Positions 44,962-55,034 of a stretch of 64,000 nucleotides of DNA are shown here, piece by piece; the stretch's first letter is position 1; the number at the start of each line of letters is the position of its first letter. The stretch is from NCBI RefSeq assembly GCF_900106065.1, contig NZ_LT629796.1, forward strand, positions 4,185,501 to 4,249,500, in the 5' to 3' direction. A program made the translations under genes and the position numbers. Origin of the DNA: Pseudomonas mandelii (GTDB lineage: Bacteria > Pseudomonadota > Gammaproteobacteria > Pseudomonadales > Pseudomonadaceae). Under the pieces are notes generated by a model that saw only the letters and a list, made by a program, of their open reading frames with translations, made no database searches and was not told where the DNA came from.

Positions 44962-44977
44962 GGAAGGCTTCTTGCAG
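44962..44977 (+). promoter_or_regulatory. Sigma-54 promoter of flhA
   Basis: TGGAAGGCTTCTTGCA: GG 44963-44964, GC 44975-44976, spacing 10; 62 bp before the GTG start. flhA is RpoN/FleQ-dependent in Pseudomonas. Confidence 0.75.
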
Positions 44978-45037
44978 TAGCCGCTCTGCGCCTGCTTCAG
45001 GCGTCAAAAGTTTGCTTTAAAGGAACGGGGAAAACCG

Positions 45038-47167
45038 GTGGATCGCTCTCAGTTACTCAACACTGCACGCACAAACGTTGCCGACTTAAGTCGGGGCAAC
45101 CTGGGTGTGCCGTTGTTGCTGCTGGTCATGTTGGCAATGATGATGTTGCCGATCCCGCCGTTCCTGCTGGACGTGTTTTTCACGTTCAACATCGCGTTGT
45201 CGATTGTCGTCTTGCTGGTTTGCGTCTACGCCTTGCGGCCGCTGGATTTCGCAGTGTTCCCAACCATTCTGCTGGTGGCAACGTTGTTGCGACTGGCGCT
45301 GAACGTGGCCTCCACCCGAGTGGTGATGCTCCACGGACAGGACGGTCACGCTTCCGCCGGTAAGGTGATCCAGGCCTTCGGCGAGGTGGTGATCGGCGGT
45401 AACTACGTGGTTGGTATCGTAGTTTTCGCGATCTTGATGATCATCAACTTCGTCGTGGTGACCAAGGGCGCCGGGCGGATTTCCGAGGTGAGCGCACGTT
45501 TCACCCTCGATGCGATGCCCGGCAAACAAATGGCAATCGACGCCGACTTGAACGCCGGCCTGATCGACCAGAACCAGGCCAAACTGCGCCGGATGGAAGT
45601 CGCCCAGGAAGCCGAGTTCTACGGTTCGATGGACGGTGCCAGCAAATTCGTGCGCGGTGACGCCATCGCCGGCCTGCTGATTCTGTTCATCAACCTGATC
45701 GGCGGCATGGCGGTCGGTATCTTCCAGCACGGCATGACCTTTGGTGATGCCGGCCGGGTTTACGCCTTGTTGACCATCGGTGACGGTTTGGTGGCGCAAT
45801 TGCCATCACTGCTGTTGTCGACAGCGGCGGCAATCATGGTGACCCGTGCTTCCGGTTCGGAAGACATGGGCAAACAGATCAATCGCCAGATGTTCGCCTC
45901 GCCGAAAGCGTTGGCCGTGGCGGCGGGTTTGATGGCAGTGATGGGCCTGGTGCCCGGCATGCCGCACTTCTCCTTTCTCAGCATGGCGGCCCTGGCTGCT
46001 GGCGGCGCGTACCTGTTCTGGAAGAAGCAGAACGTGGTCAAGGTTCAGGCCCTGCAAGAGGTCAAGCGTCAACAGGAGCTGCTGCCATCGCCAGCTCGCG
46101 CGATGGAAACCAAGGAACTGGGTTGGGACGACGTGACACCAATCGACATGATCGGGCTGGAAGTCGGCTATCGCCTGATTCCGCTGGTGGATCGCAATCA
46201 GGGTGGTCAGTTGTTGGCGCGGATCAAGGGCGTGCGCAAGAAGCTGTCCCAGGACCTGGGCTTCCTGATGCCGACTGTGCACATTCGTGACAACCTCGAC
46301 CTGGCCCCGAGTGCTTACCGCCTGACCCTGATGGGCGTGATCCTGGCAGAAGCCGAGATTTACCCGGATCGCGAACTGGCGATCAACCCGGGGCAGGTCT
46401 ACGGCACGCTCAACGGCATAACCGCCAAAGATCCGGCTTTTGGCCTGGAAGCGGTCTGGATCGAAATCAGCCAGCGTGCCCAGGCGCAATCGCTGGGTTA
46501 CACCGTGGTGGACGCCAGTACGGTCGTGGCGACGCACTTGAACCAGATTCTGTACAAGCACTCCAGCGAACTGATCGGTCACGAAGAAGTCCAGCAACTC
46601 ATGCAATTGCTGGCCAAAAGCTCGCCGAAGCTGGCCGAAGAGCTGGTGCCGGGTGTGGTCTCGCTGTCGCAGTTGCTCAAGGTGCTTCAAGCGTTGTTGG
46701 CCGAACAGGTGCCGGTGCGGGACATTCGCAGCATCGCCGAGGCCATCGCCAACAATGCTGCCAAGAGTCAAGATACTGCCGCTTTGGTGGCCGCGGTGCG
46801 CGTCGGCGTATCCCGCGCAATCGTCCAAAGCATTGTAGGGACTGACTCCGAGCTACCAGTTATCACGCTGGAGCCAAGGTTGGAACAGATATTGCTCAAT
46901 AGTCTTCAGAAGGCAGGACAAGGCTCGGAAGAGGGTGTTCTGCTGGAGCCAAGCATGGCTGAGAAACTGCAACGTTCGTTGATCGATGCGGCGCAGCGTC
47001 AGGAAATGCAAGGTCAACCGGTGATTCTGCTGGTAGCCGGTCCGGTTCGCGCGATGCTGTCGCGATTCGGCCGACTGGCAGTGCCGGGTTTGCATGTGTT
47101 GGCTTACCAGGAAATTCCTGACAACAAGCAAGTGACCATCGTTGCGACAGTAGGGCCCAACGGCTGA
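45038..47167 (+). CDS. flhA: Flagellar export gate protein FlhA
   Basis: 709 residues. Eight membrane helices in the first 330 residues with the FHIPEP-type signature region (TRVVMLHGQDGHASAGKVIQ in part) and a large cytoplasmic C-domain that docks chaperone-substrate complexes. GTG start with AAAGGAACGGGG upstream. Heads flhA-flhF-fleN-fliA. Confidence 0.97.
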   Translation: MDRSQLLNTARTNVADLSRGNLGVPLLLLVMLAMMMLPIPPFLLDVFFTFNIALSIVVLLVCVYALRPLDFAVFPTILLVATLLRLALNVASTRVVMLHGQDGHASAGKVIQAFGEVVIGGNYVVGIVVFAILMIINFVVVTKGAGRISEVSARFTLDAMPGKQMAIDADLNAGLIDQNQAKLRRMEVAQEAEFYGSMDGASKFVRGDAIAGLLILFINLIGGMAVGIFQHGMTFGDAGRVYALLTIGDGLVAQLPSLLLSTAAAIMVTRASGSEDMGKQINRQMFASPKALAVAAGLMAVMGLVPGMPHFSFLSMAALAAGGAYLFWKKQNVVKVQALQEVKRQQELLPSPARAMETKELGWDDVTPIDMIGLEVGYRLIPLVDRNQGGQLLARIKGVRKKLSQDLGFLMPTVHIRDNLDLAPSAYRLTLMGVILAEAEIYPDRELAINPGQVYGTLNGITAKDPAFGLEAVWIEISQRAQAQSLGYTVVDASTVVATHLNQILYKHSSELIGHEEVQQLMQLLAKSSPKLAEELVPGVVSLSQLLKVLQALLAEQVPVRDIRSIAEAIANNAAKSQDTAALVAAVRVGVSRAIVQSIVGTDSELPVITLEPRLEQILLNSLQKAGQGSEEGVLLEPSMAEKLQRSLIDAAQRQEMQGQPVILLVAGPVRAMLSRFGRLAVPGLHVLAYQEIPDNKQVTIVATVGPNG

Positions 47168-47178
47168 GGTAGTGGTTT

Positions 47179-48513
47179 ATGCAAGTTAAGCGTTTTTTCG
47201 CCGCCGATATGCGTCAGGCCATGAAACTGGTTCGTGATGAGCTGGGCGCTGATGCCGCCATTATTGGCAATCGCCGGATCGCCGGTGGTGTCGAGCTGAC
47301 GGCTGCCCTGGATTACAAATTGTCGGCGCTGGCCCCGCGTGTTCCGAACATGGAACTCGAGGATGAGCTGCGCAAGACCCAGTCGCGGATCGTCACCGCC
47401 CAGGCCGAATTGAGCCTGCGTGGCGAAGGCGAAACCGAAGGCGACAAGACCACCAATCGCCAGTTGTTCGCCGGCCTGCCGTTGACCGCCGCCGAGCCGC
47501 TGATCGAGCCGACGTATGCCGAACCTCGTCGCTCGGCACCAACCCCGGCACCTGCCGCTGGCGGCGTCGATCCGCGGGCGTTCGATTCGATGCGTTTCGA
47601 ACTCAACAGCCTGCGCGAATTGATGGAAGTACAACTCGGCTCCCTGGCCTGGAATCAGCTGCAAGGCAGCCGTCCAGCCCAGGCCAATCTTTGGCGTCGC
47701 TTGCAACGCATCGGCCTGTCCGGCCCGTTGTCCCGCGACTTGCTGGCGATGATTACCGACATCGACGAACCCCGTCAGGCCTGGCGCATGTTACTGGCGC
47801 ACCTGGCACGGATGATTGCCACACCGGAAGTCGAACCACTGGAAGAGGGCGGCGTGATTGCCATGGTCGGCCCTGCCGGCATGGGCAAGACCACCACCCT
47901 GGCCAAGCTCGCGGCCCGCTACGTGCTCAAATACGGCGCGCAAAACATCGCGCTGGTGAGCATGGACAGCTACCGTATCGGTGCTCAGGAACAATTGAAG
48001 ACCCTGGGCCGGATTCTCAACGTGTCGGTAACCCACGTCGATCCGGGCCAATCTCTGGTGCAGGCGCTGGACCCCTTGCTGCGCAAGCGCGTGGTGTTGA
48101 TCGATACCGCCGGCCTCCAGGCCAGCGATCCAGCCCTGCGCATGCAGCTCGAAAGCCTGGCCGGACGGGGCATCAAGTCAAAAAATTATCTGGTTCTGGC
48201 AACCACCAGCCAGAAACAGGTTCTAACGGCCGCTTATCATAGTTACAAGCGCTGCGGGCTCGCTGGCTGCATCCTGACTAAACTGGATGAAACGGCAAGT
48301 CTGGGCGAGGTGTTGAGCCTGGCGATCAGTCATGAATTGCCGGTGGCTTACCTGACCGATGGCCCGCGTATTCCGGATGATTTGCATCTGCCGCGTCGTC
48401 ATCAGTTGGTCAGTCGTGCCGTCAGCGTGCAAATGCAAGAAGAACCCAGCGAAGAAGCCATGGCTGACATGTTCGCTGATATTTACCACAGCCCGACCAA
48501 GCAGGTTGGCTGA
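47179..48513 (+). CDS. flhF: Flagellar placement GTPase FlhF
   Basis: 444 residues, SRP-type GTPase. N-terminal B domain, variable linker (about 75-130), NG domain with GPAGMGKT at 231-238, DTAGLQASD and TKLDETASLG. Sets the polar site of the flagellum in polar flagellates. GAGGTAGTGG upstream. Confidence 0.96.
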   Translation: MQVKRFFAADMRQAMKLVRDELGADAAIIGNRRIAGGVELTAALDYKLSALAPRVPNMELEDELRKTQSRIVTAQAELSLRGEGETEGDKTTNRQLFAGLPLTAAEPLIEPTYAEPRRSAPTPAPAAGGVDPRAFDSMRFELNSLRELMEVQLGSLAWNQLQGSRPAQANLWRRLQRIGLSGPLSRDLLAMITDIDEPRQAWRMLLAHLARMIATPEVEPLEEGGVIAMVGPAGMGKTTTLAKLAARYVLKYGAQNIALVSMDSYRIGAQEQLKTLGRILNVSVTHVDPGQSLVQALDPLLRKRVVLIDTAGLQASDPALRMQLESLAGRGIKSKNYLVLATTSQKQVLTAAYHSYKRCGLAGCILTKLDETASLGEVLSLAISHELPVAYLTDGPRIPDDLHLPRRHQLVSRAVSVQMQEEPSEEAMADMFADIYHSPTKQVG

Positions 48514-48520
48514 GGTGCTA

Positions 48521-48628
48521 ATGAACCGTTTTTGTACCTACATCGATGGTCTGCCATGCATTGTTCAGTTATTGAGCGCGCAGCCAGTAATGTGGCCTCC
48601 GTCTATGCAAGACAAGGTAAAGAAATAA
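48521..48628 (+). CDS. Possible 35-residue peptide between flhF and fleN
   Basis: ATG 48521 preceded by GAGGTG and followed by an open frame ending one base before the fleN ATG. Its frame differs from both neighbours. The layout suggests coupling or a leader; no similarity recognised. Confidence 0.3.
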   Translation: MNRFCTYIDGLPCIVQLLSAQPVMWPPSMQDKVKK

Positions 48629-48629
48629 C

Positions 48630-49460
48630 ATGGGCAGCATGCATCCCGTACAGGTGATCGCGGTGACCGGCGGCAAAGGTGGCGTCGGGAAGACTAACGT
48701 GTCAGTGAACTTGTCCCTGGCTCTAGCTGAGCTCGGCCGGCGCGTCATGCTGCTGGACGCCGATCTGGGGCTGGCGAACGTCGACGTCCTCTTGGGGCTG
48801 ACACCCAAACGTACCCTGGCCGACGTGATCGAAGGCCGCTGTGAGCTGCGCGACGTTCTGTTGCAGGGCCCCGGCGGTATTCGCATTGTCCCGGCCGCGT
48901 CCGGCACACAGAGCATGGTTCATCTGAGCCCGGCTCAACACGCCGGCCTGATCCAGGCCTTCAGCGATATCGGCGACAACCTCGATGTCTTGGTGATCGA
49001 CACCGCTGCAGGTATTGGTGACTCGGTAGTCAGTTTCGTTCGCGCAGCGCAAGAGGTCTTGCTGGTGGTGTGCGACGAGCCGACCTCGATCACCGACGCC
49101 TACGCGCTGATCAAACTGCTGAACCGCGATTACGGCATGAACCGCTTCCGCGTCCTGGCCAACATGGCCCAGAGCCCGCAGGAAGGTCGCAACCTGTTCG
49201 CCAAGTTGACCAAGGTCACGGACCGCTTCCTTGACGTCGCCTTACAATACGTCGGCGCGGTGCCTTACGACGAAAGCGTGCGCAAGGCCGTGCAGAAACA
49301 GCGTGCCGTCTACGAAGCCTTCCCGCGTTCCAAGTGCGCCCTGGCGTTCAAGGCCATCGCGCAGAAGGTCGACACCTGGCCGCTGCCTGCCAACCCGCGT
49401 GGGCACCTGGAGTTTTTCGTCGAGCGCCTCGTGCAACAGACCGCAGGACCCGTCCTATGA
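48630..49460 (+). CDS. fleN: Flagellar number regulator, FleQ antiactivator
   Basis: 276 residues, MinD/ParA-type ATPase with deviant Walker A GGKGGVGKT (14-22) and DADLGLANVDVLLG. Binds FleQ and keeps the flagellar number at one (or few). A four-base overlap with fliA. Confidence 0.96.
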   Translation: MGSMHPVQVIAVTGGKGGVGKTNVSVNLSLALAELGRRVMLLDADLGLANVDVLLGLTPKRTLADVIEGRCELRDVLLQGPGGIRIVPAASGTQSMVHLSPAQHAGLIQAFSDIGDNLDVLVIDTAAGIGDSVVSFVRAAQEVLLVVCDEPTSITDAYALIKLLNRDYGMNRFRVLANMAQSPQEGRNLFAKLTKVTDRFLDVALQYVGAVPYDESVRKAVQKQRAVYEAFPRSKCALAFKAIAQKVDTWPLPANPRGHLEFFVERLVQQTAGPVL

Positions 49461-50197
49461 CAGCCAGTGGCTACAACCTCTACAAGAAGTCGGCACGTGA
49501 CGCGCAGTACGAGCTGATCGAGCGTTACGCGCCACTGGTCAAACGCATTGCTTACCACTTGCTGGCGCGTCTGCCGGCCAGTGTTCAGGTTGAAGACCTG
49601 ATCCAGGCCGGGATGATCGGCCTGCTGGAAGTATCGACCAAATATGACGCCAGCAAAGGCGCGAGTTTCGAGACGTACGCGGGCATTCGAATCCGCGGCG
49701 CGATGCTCGATGAAGTGCGCAAGGGTGACTGGGCGCCACGCTCGGTTCACCGCAATACCCGCATGGTCAGTGACGCAATTCGCTCGATTGAAGCTAAAAC
49801 CGGTCGTGACGCTAAAGATCATGAAGTTGCGGCCGAACTCCAATTGAGTCTCGACGATTATTACGGGATTTTGAACGACACCCTGGGCAGCCGGTTATTC
49901 AGTTTCGACGATCTGTTGCAGGACGGCGAACACGAAGGGCTGCACGAGGATGGCGCGAGTGCACATCTGGAGCCGTCACGCGATCTGGAAGATGAACGCT
50001 TCCAGGCCGCGCTGGCGGACGCGATTGCCAATTTGCCGGAGCGTGAGCGACTGGTGTTGGCGCTGTACTACGACGAAGAGCTGAACCTCAAGGAAATCGG
50101 TGAGGTCCTGGGGGTCAGCGAATCGCGGGTCAGCCAGTTACATAGCCAGTGCGCGGCCCGTTTGCGGGGGCGTTTGGGGGAGTGGCGAGCGCGCTGA
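49457..50197 (+). CDS. fliA: RNA polymerase sigma-28 factor
   Basis: 246 residues. Region 2 (LVKRIAYHLLARLP, DLIQAGMIGLLEV), region 3 and region 4 (LNLKEIGEVLGVSESRVSQLHSQ). Transcribes fliC and other late genes once FlgM is exported. ATG 49457 overlaps the fleN stop. Confidence 0.97.
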   Translation: MTASGYNLYKKSARDAQYELIERYAPLVKRIAYHLLARLPASVQVEDLIQAGMIGLLEVSTKYDASKGASFETYAGIRIRGAMLDEVRKGDWAPRSVHRNTRMVSDAIRSIEAKTGRDAKDHEVAAELQLSLDDYYGILNDTLGSRLFSFDDLLQDGEHEGLHEDGASAHLEPSRDLEDERFQAALADAIANLPERERLVLALYYDEELNLKEIGEVLGVSESRVSQLHSQCAARLRGRLGEWRAR

Positions 50198-50352
50198 AGG
50201 CAGTGTGGGGGCACTGCGAACGAGGCCGGTGGGGTGTTGAACTGCACCGGTCGCGATCTGTTGTGCTCCAGACAGTCATCGAGTGCATTGCCGGATTGAT
50301 TGAAATGGCGCGTCCAGGTGCTGGGCGCGTTTAAGACTGCTTGGAGGTCGAA

Positions 50353-50736
50353 TTGGACAAGAACATGAAAATCCTCATCGTTGATGACTTCTCAACGATG
50401 CGGCGGATCATAAAAAACCTGTTGCGTGACCTTGGGTTCACCAACACGGTCGAGGCCGACGATGGCACTACTGCCATTCCGGTTCTCAACAGCGGGAGCA
50501 TCGACTTTCTGGTAACGGACTGGAACATGCCTGGCATGACCGGTATCGATCTGCTGCGTCACGTGCGCGCCGATGAAAAGCTCAAGCACCTGCCGGTGCT
50601 GATGGTGACCGCCGAAGCCAAGCGCGAGCAGATTATCGAAGCAGCCCAGGCCGGTGTTAACGGCTATGTGGTCAAACCCTTTACGGCCCAGGCGTTGAAA
50701 GAAAAAATCGAGAAGATTTTCGAACGCATCGGTTGA
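50353..50736 (+). CDS. cheY: Chemotaxis response regulator CheY
   Basis: Single receiver domain, phospho-acceptor in [10 protein letters not shown] (residue 56 from this start), and the KP pair in VVKPF. Binds FliM. Start choice: GGAGG at 50343-50347 is 5 nt from TTG 50353 but 17 nt from the ATG at 50365 that gives the textbook N-terminus [10 protein letters not shown], so the TTG is preferred; length is 127 or 123 residues. Lies 155 bp after fliA, a gap in which no clear promoter was recognised. Confidence 0.95.
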   Translation: MDKNMKILIVDDFSTMRRIIKNLLRDLGFTNTVEADDGTTAIPVLNSGSIDFLVTDWNMPGMTGIDLLRHVRADEKLKHLPVLMVTAEAKREQIIEAAQAGVNGYVVKPFTAQALKEKIEKIFERIG

Positions 50737-50758
50737 TCCACTGCGCCACGGGGGAGCT

Positions 50759-51547
50759 ATGGAGCATAACGAATCTTCACTGGGCGATTTTGAATCGACC
50801 CTGAAAAAACACGCGGTCGAACTGGTCGAAAGCCTTGAAAAGGGCAGGTTCGGCGACGCTGTGCAACTGATCCATGAGCTCAATCAGACCCGTGACCGCG
50901 GCCTGTACCAGGAAGTGGGCAAGCTCACTCGCGAGCTGCATAGCGCGATCGTCAATTTCCAGATTGACCCGAACATGCCGCAAGCCGAGGAAGTGTCGCA
51001 GATCACGGACGCCACCGAGCGCCTGGGGTATGTGGTCAAGCTGACCGAGGCTGCGGCCAACCGCACCATGGACCTGGTGGAAAACGCCACGCCGCTGGTC
51101 AATGGCCTGAGCACTGAAGCTCAGGCATTGAGCACCGACTGGGGGCGCTTCATGCGTCGCGAAGTCGGGGCTGAAGAGTTTCGCGAACTGGCCCGGCGAG
51201 TCGACGGTTTCCTGACACGCAGCAGCGAAGACAATCGCACGGTGTCGAGCAACCTCAACGACATATTGCTGGCCCAGGATTACCAGGACCTCACCGGTCA
51301 GGTGATCAAACGCGTGACCCAATTGGTCACCGAAGTTGAAAGCAACCTGCTCAAGCTTGTGCTCATGGCCAGTCAGGTAGACCGCTTTGCGGGTATCGAA
51401 CATGACCGTGAAGCGATGCTCGCTGAAAAAGATCCGCAAAAACATCTCTCTCAGGGTGAAGGTCCGCAGATTCATGCCGATAAAAGAGAAGACGTTGTGT
51501 CCGGTCAGGACGATGTGGACGATTTGTTATCCAGCCTAGGATTTTAG
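50759..51547 (+). CDS. cheZ: CheY-P phosphatase CheZ
   Basis: 262 residues, helical. AQDYQDLTGQVIKRV (from about 172) holds the catalytic Asp/Gln; the CheY-binding C-terminal peptide DDVDDLLSSLGF is at the end. GGGGAG just upstream of the ATG. Dephosphorylates CheY. Confidence 0.95.
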   Translation: MEHNESSLGDFESTLKKHAVELVESLEKGRFGDAVQLIHELNQTRDRGLYQEVGKLTRELHSAIVNFQIDPNMPQAEEVSQITDATERLGYVVKLTEAAANRTMDLVENATPLVNGLSTEAQALSTDWGRFMRREVGAEEFRELARRVDGFLTRSSEDNRTVSSNLNDILLAQDYQDLTGQVIKRVTQLVTEVESNLLKLVLMASQVDRFAGIEHDREAMLAEKDPQKHLSQGEGPQIHADKREDVVSGQDDVDDLLSSLGF

Positions 51548-51600
51548 AGTTTTAGCATTTTAGGTTTTTTAGGTTTTTAGACCTCAGGAGCACCCCCTTA

Positions 51601-53832
51601 ATGAGCTTCGGCGCCGATGAAGAGATCCTTCAGGATTTCCTGGTTGAGGCCGGCGAGATTCTAGAGCAACTGTCCGAACAGCTGGTCGAGCTTGAAAGCC
51701 GACCGGATGATGCGGACTTGCTCAATGCAATTTTTCGCGGTTTTCACACTGTAAAAGGGGGCGCCGGCTTCCTCCAGCTCAACGAGCTGGTGGAGTGCTG
51801 TCACATCGCCGAGAACGTGTTCGACATCCTGCGCAAGGGTGAGCGTCGCGTCGACTCGGAACTGATGGACGTGGTTCTCGAAGCGCTGGATGCGGTGAAC
51901 AGCATGTTCACCGAGGTCCGCGAACGCAGCCCGATTACGGCTGCCACGCCTGAATTGCTCGCGGCACTGGCCCGTCTGGCCGAGCCGCAAACGGCTGATG
52001 AATCCGCACCGGTTGCTGAAGTGGTCGAAGCACCTGCTGCTGAAGAATCGGGCGACATCACTGATAACGAATTCGAGCAATTGCTGGACTCGCTGAACGC
52101 CGTCAAGGCTCAAGCCGAAGCGCCGGCGGTTGCTCCAGTGGCGGCTACCGATTCGGCGGCCGGCGACGAAATCACCGATGCCGAGTTCGAGTCGTTGCTC
52201 GATCAACTGCATGGCAAAGGCCAGTTCGCCGTCGACGCGGTGGCACCGTCCACTGCACCGGCTGCTCCGAAAGCGGCCGGCGACAGCTCTGATATTACCG
52301 ACGACGAATTCGAAGCACTGCTCGACCAGTTGCACGGCAAGGGCAACTTTGCGGTGGACGCGCTGGAGTCGGCCATTGCCGCCGTACCCGCCTCGGCTGC
52401 GCCAACCGCGAAAGCGGCCGGTGGTGATCTGATCTCCGATCACGAGTTCGAGTCGCTGCTCGACGAATTGCATGGCAAAGGCAAATTCACTGAAGTCGGC
52501 ACAGGTGCTGCGGTGGCTGCTCCAGCCGCCAAGGCTGCTGCACCGAAACCGGTTGCCAAGACGCCCGAGCCGAAAGGCGAAGCGCCGAAACCGGCGGCTG
52601 CCGCTGCACCGGCTCCAGCCCGCGCACCGTCCGCGCCGCCACCGGAAAAACCGGCCAGTGAAGCCGAGACCACCGTGCGGGTTGATACCGCGCGTCTCGA
52701 CGAAATCATGAACATGGTCGGCGAACTGGTATTGGTGCGTAACCGCTTGGTCCGTCTGGGCCTCAACAGCGGCGACGAAGCCATGTCCAAGGCTGTGTCG
52801 AACCTCGACGTGGTCACGGCCGACCTGCAGACCGCGGTCATGAAGACCCGGATGCAACCGATCAAGAAAGTCTTCGGGCGCTTCCCGCGCCTGGTTCGCG
52901 ACCTGGCTCGCCAGCTCAAGAAAGAGATCAACCTGGAGCTGGTCGGCGAAGAAACCGACCTCGACAAGAACCTCGTCGAGGCCCTGGCCGATCCGCTGGT
53001 CCACTTGGTGCGCAACTCGGTCGACCACGGCATTGAAGAGCCGGCCGAGCGCGAAGCGATGGGCAAACCTCGCAGCGGCAAGGTGATCCTGTCGGCAGAA
53101 CAGGAAGGCGACCACATCCTGCTGTCCATCTCCGATGACGGCAAGGGCATGGACGCCGATGTTCTGCGCGGCATTGCCGTGAAGAAAGGGTTGATGGACA
53201 AGGATGCCGCGGATCGCCTCAGCGAGTCCGACTGCTTCAACCTGATCTTTGCGCCGGGTTTTTCGACCAAGACCGAAATTTCCGATGTCTCCGGACGCGG
53301 CGTGGGCATGGACGTGGTGAAAACCAAAATCGCCCAGCTCAACGGCACCATCAATATTTATTCGACCAAGGGCAAAGGCTCGAAGATCGTCATCAAGGTC
53401 CCGTTGACCCTGGCGATCATGCCGACGCTGATGGTCATGCTCGGCAACCAGGCGTTCGCGTTCCCGCTGGTGAACGTCAACGAAATCTTCCACCTCGACC
53501 TGTCGCGCACCAACGTGGTGGACGGCCAGGAAGTGGTGATCGTGCGGGACAAGGCTCTGCCATTGTTCTACCTCAAGCGCTGGCTGGTCAGCTCCGCCGC
53601 TCACGAAGAGCAGCGCGAAGGCCACGTGGTGATCCTTTCGGTGGGTACTCAGCGGATCGGCTTCGTCGTCGACCAGCTGGTGGGCCAGGAAGAAGTGGTC
53701 ATCAAGCCATTGGGCAAAATGCTCCAGGGAACCCCGGGCATGTCGGGCGCCACCATTACCGGTGACGGTCGCATCGCGCTGATTCTCGATGTTCCGAGCA
53801 TGCTCAAGCGTTACGCCGCACGGCGTATTTGA
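51601..53832 (+). CDS. cheA: Chemotaxis histidine kinase CheA
   Basis: 743 residues. P1 Hpt domain with H49 (FRGFHTVKGGAGF), a long linker in place of P2, P3 dimerisation (from about 360), P4 kinase with LVHLVRNSVDHGIE, P5 CheW-like C-terminus. The linker (152-300) has four copies of a motif like ITDxEFExLLDQLHGKG. Phosphorylates CheY and CheB. AGGAG upstream. Confidence 0.97.
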   Translation: MSFGADEEILQDFLVEAGEILEQLSEQLVELESRPDDADLLNAIFRGFHTVKGGAGFLQLNELVECCHIAENVFDILRKGERRVDSELMDVVLEALDAVNSMFTEVRERSPITAATPELLAALARLAEPQTADESAPVAEVVEAPAAEESGDITDNEFEQLLDSLNAVKAQAEAPAVAPVAATDSAAGDEITDAEFESLLDQLHGKGQFAVDAVAPSTAPAAPKAAGDSSDITDDEFEALLDQLHGKGNFAVDALESAIAAVPASAAPTAKAAGGDLISDHEFESLLDELHGKGKFTEVGTGAAVAAPAAKAAAPKPVAKTPEPKGEAPKPAAAAAPAPARAPSAPPPEKPASEAETTVRVDTARLDEIMNMVGELVLVRNRLVRLGLNSGDEAMSKAVSNLDVVTADLQTAVMKTRMQPIKKVFGRFPRLVRDLARQLKKEINLELVGEETDLDKNLVEALADPLVHLVRNSVDHGIEEPAEREAMGKPRSGKVILSAEQEGDHILLSISDDGKGMDADVLRGIAVKKGLMDKDAADRLSESDCFNLIFAPGFSTKTEISDVSGRGVGMDVVKTKIAQLNGTINIYSTKGKGSKIVIKVPLTLAIMPTLMVMLGNQAFAFPLVNVNEIFHLDLSRTNVVDGQEVVIVRDKALPLFYLKRWLVSSAAHEEQREGHVVILSVGTQRIGFVVDQLVGQEEVVIKPLGKMLQGTPGMSGATITGDGRIALILDVPSMLKRYAARRI

Positions 53833-53882
53833 TTCTGGTGGAGCGGGGCGACTAAGCCTCGCTCCGTCCTAACGGAGTGTTT

Positions 53883-55034
53883 ATGGCAGTCAAAGTCCTG
53901 GTGGTGGACGATTCGGGGTTTTTCCGCCGCCGCGTCTCGGAAATTCTTTCAGCGGATCCGAATATCCAGGTCGTCGGTACTGCGACCAACGGAAAAGAGG
54001 CGATTGATCAGGCGCTGGCCCTCAAGCCAGACGTGATCACCATGGACTACGAGATGCCGATGATGGATGGCATCACGGCAGTGCGGCACATCATGCAGCG
54101 TTGCCCGACCCCGGTGTTGATGTTCTCCTCGCTGACCCACGAAGGCGCTCGGGTAACCCTCGATGCGCTGGACGCCGGCGCGGTGGATTTCCTGCCGAAG
54201 AATTTCGAAGACATCTCCCGTAACCCGGAGAAGGTCAAGCAACTGCTGTGCGAGAAAATTCTCAGCATCTCGCGCAGTAACCGTCGTGCCAGCACCTACA
54301 GCGCACCGGCCCCGGTCGCCGCGCCAGCCCCGACGCCTGCGCCTTCGAGCGTCAGCAGTTACGGCAGCAGCACGCCTGCGCGTCCGGCTCCGGCACCGAT
54401 GCCGGCGCGTAGCTACGCCCCGGCATCGGCCCCGGCATCGTCCGGACAGTCGTCGCCCGCACCAAAACGCAAAGCCTACAAACTGGTGGCTATCGGTACG
54501 TCCACGGGCGGTCCGGTTGCCCTGCAACGGGTGTTGACCCAGTTGCCGGCCAACTTCCCGGCCCCGATCGTGTTGATCCAGCACATGCCGGCCGCCTTCA
54601 CCAAGGCCTTCGCCGAACGTCTGGACAAGCTCTGCCGCATCAGCGTCAAGGAAGCGGAGGATGGCGACATTCTGCGTCCGGGCCTGGCGCTGCTGGCGCC
54701 GGGTGGCAAGCAAATGATGATCGACGGCCGTGGCGCGGTGAAAATCCTGCCGGGCGACGAGCGTCTGAACTACAAACCGTGCGTGGACATCACCTTCGGT
54801 TCGGCAGCCAAGTCCTACGGCGACAAAGTTCTGGCGGTCGTACTGACCGGCATGGGCGCCGACGGTCGTGAAGGCGCGCGCCTGCTCAAGCAGGGCGGCA
54901 GCGCGATCTGGGCTCAGGATGAAGCCAGCTGCGTGATCTACGGCATGCCGATGGCCATCGTCAAAGCCGACCTCGCCGACGCGATCTACGGTCTGGACGA
55001 TATTGGCAGGCACTTGGTCGAGGCGTGTATCTGA
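53883..55034 (+). CDS. cheB: Chemotaxis methylesterase CheB
   Basis: 383 residues. Receiver with [11 protein letters not shown], Ala/Pro/Ser-rich linker (about 145-195), and methylesterase domain with GTSTGGP (nucleophile S207) and [12 protein letters not shown]. Demethylates chemoreceptors. CGGAG 5 nt before the ATG; stop overlaps motC. Confidence 0.96.
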   Translation: MAVKVLVVDDSGFFRRRVSEILSADPNIQVVGTATNGKEAIDQALALKPDVITMDYEMPMMDGITAVRHIMQRCPTPVLMFSSLTHEGARVTLDALDAGAVDFLPKNFEDISRNPEKVKQLLCEKILSISRSNRRASTYSAPAPVAAPAPTPAPSSVSSYGSSTPARPAPAPMPARSYAPASAPASSGQSSPAPKRKAYKLVAIGTSTGGPVALQRVLTQLPANFPAPIVLIQHMPAAFTKAFAERLDKLCRISVKEAEDGDILRPGLALLAPGGKQMMIDGRGAVKILPGDERLNYKPCVDITFGSAAKSYGDKVLAVVLTGMGADGREGARLLKQGGSAIWAQDEASCVIYGMPMAIVKADLADAIYGLDDIGRHLVEACI

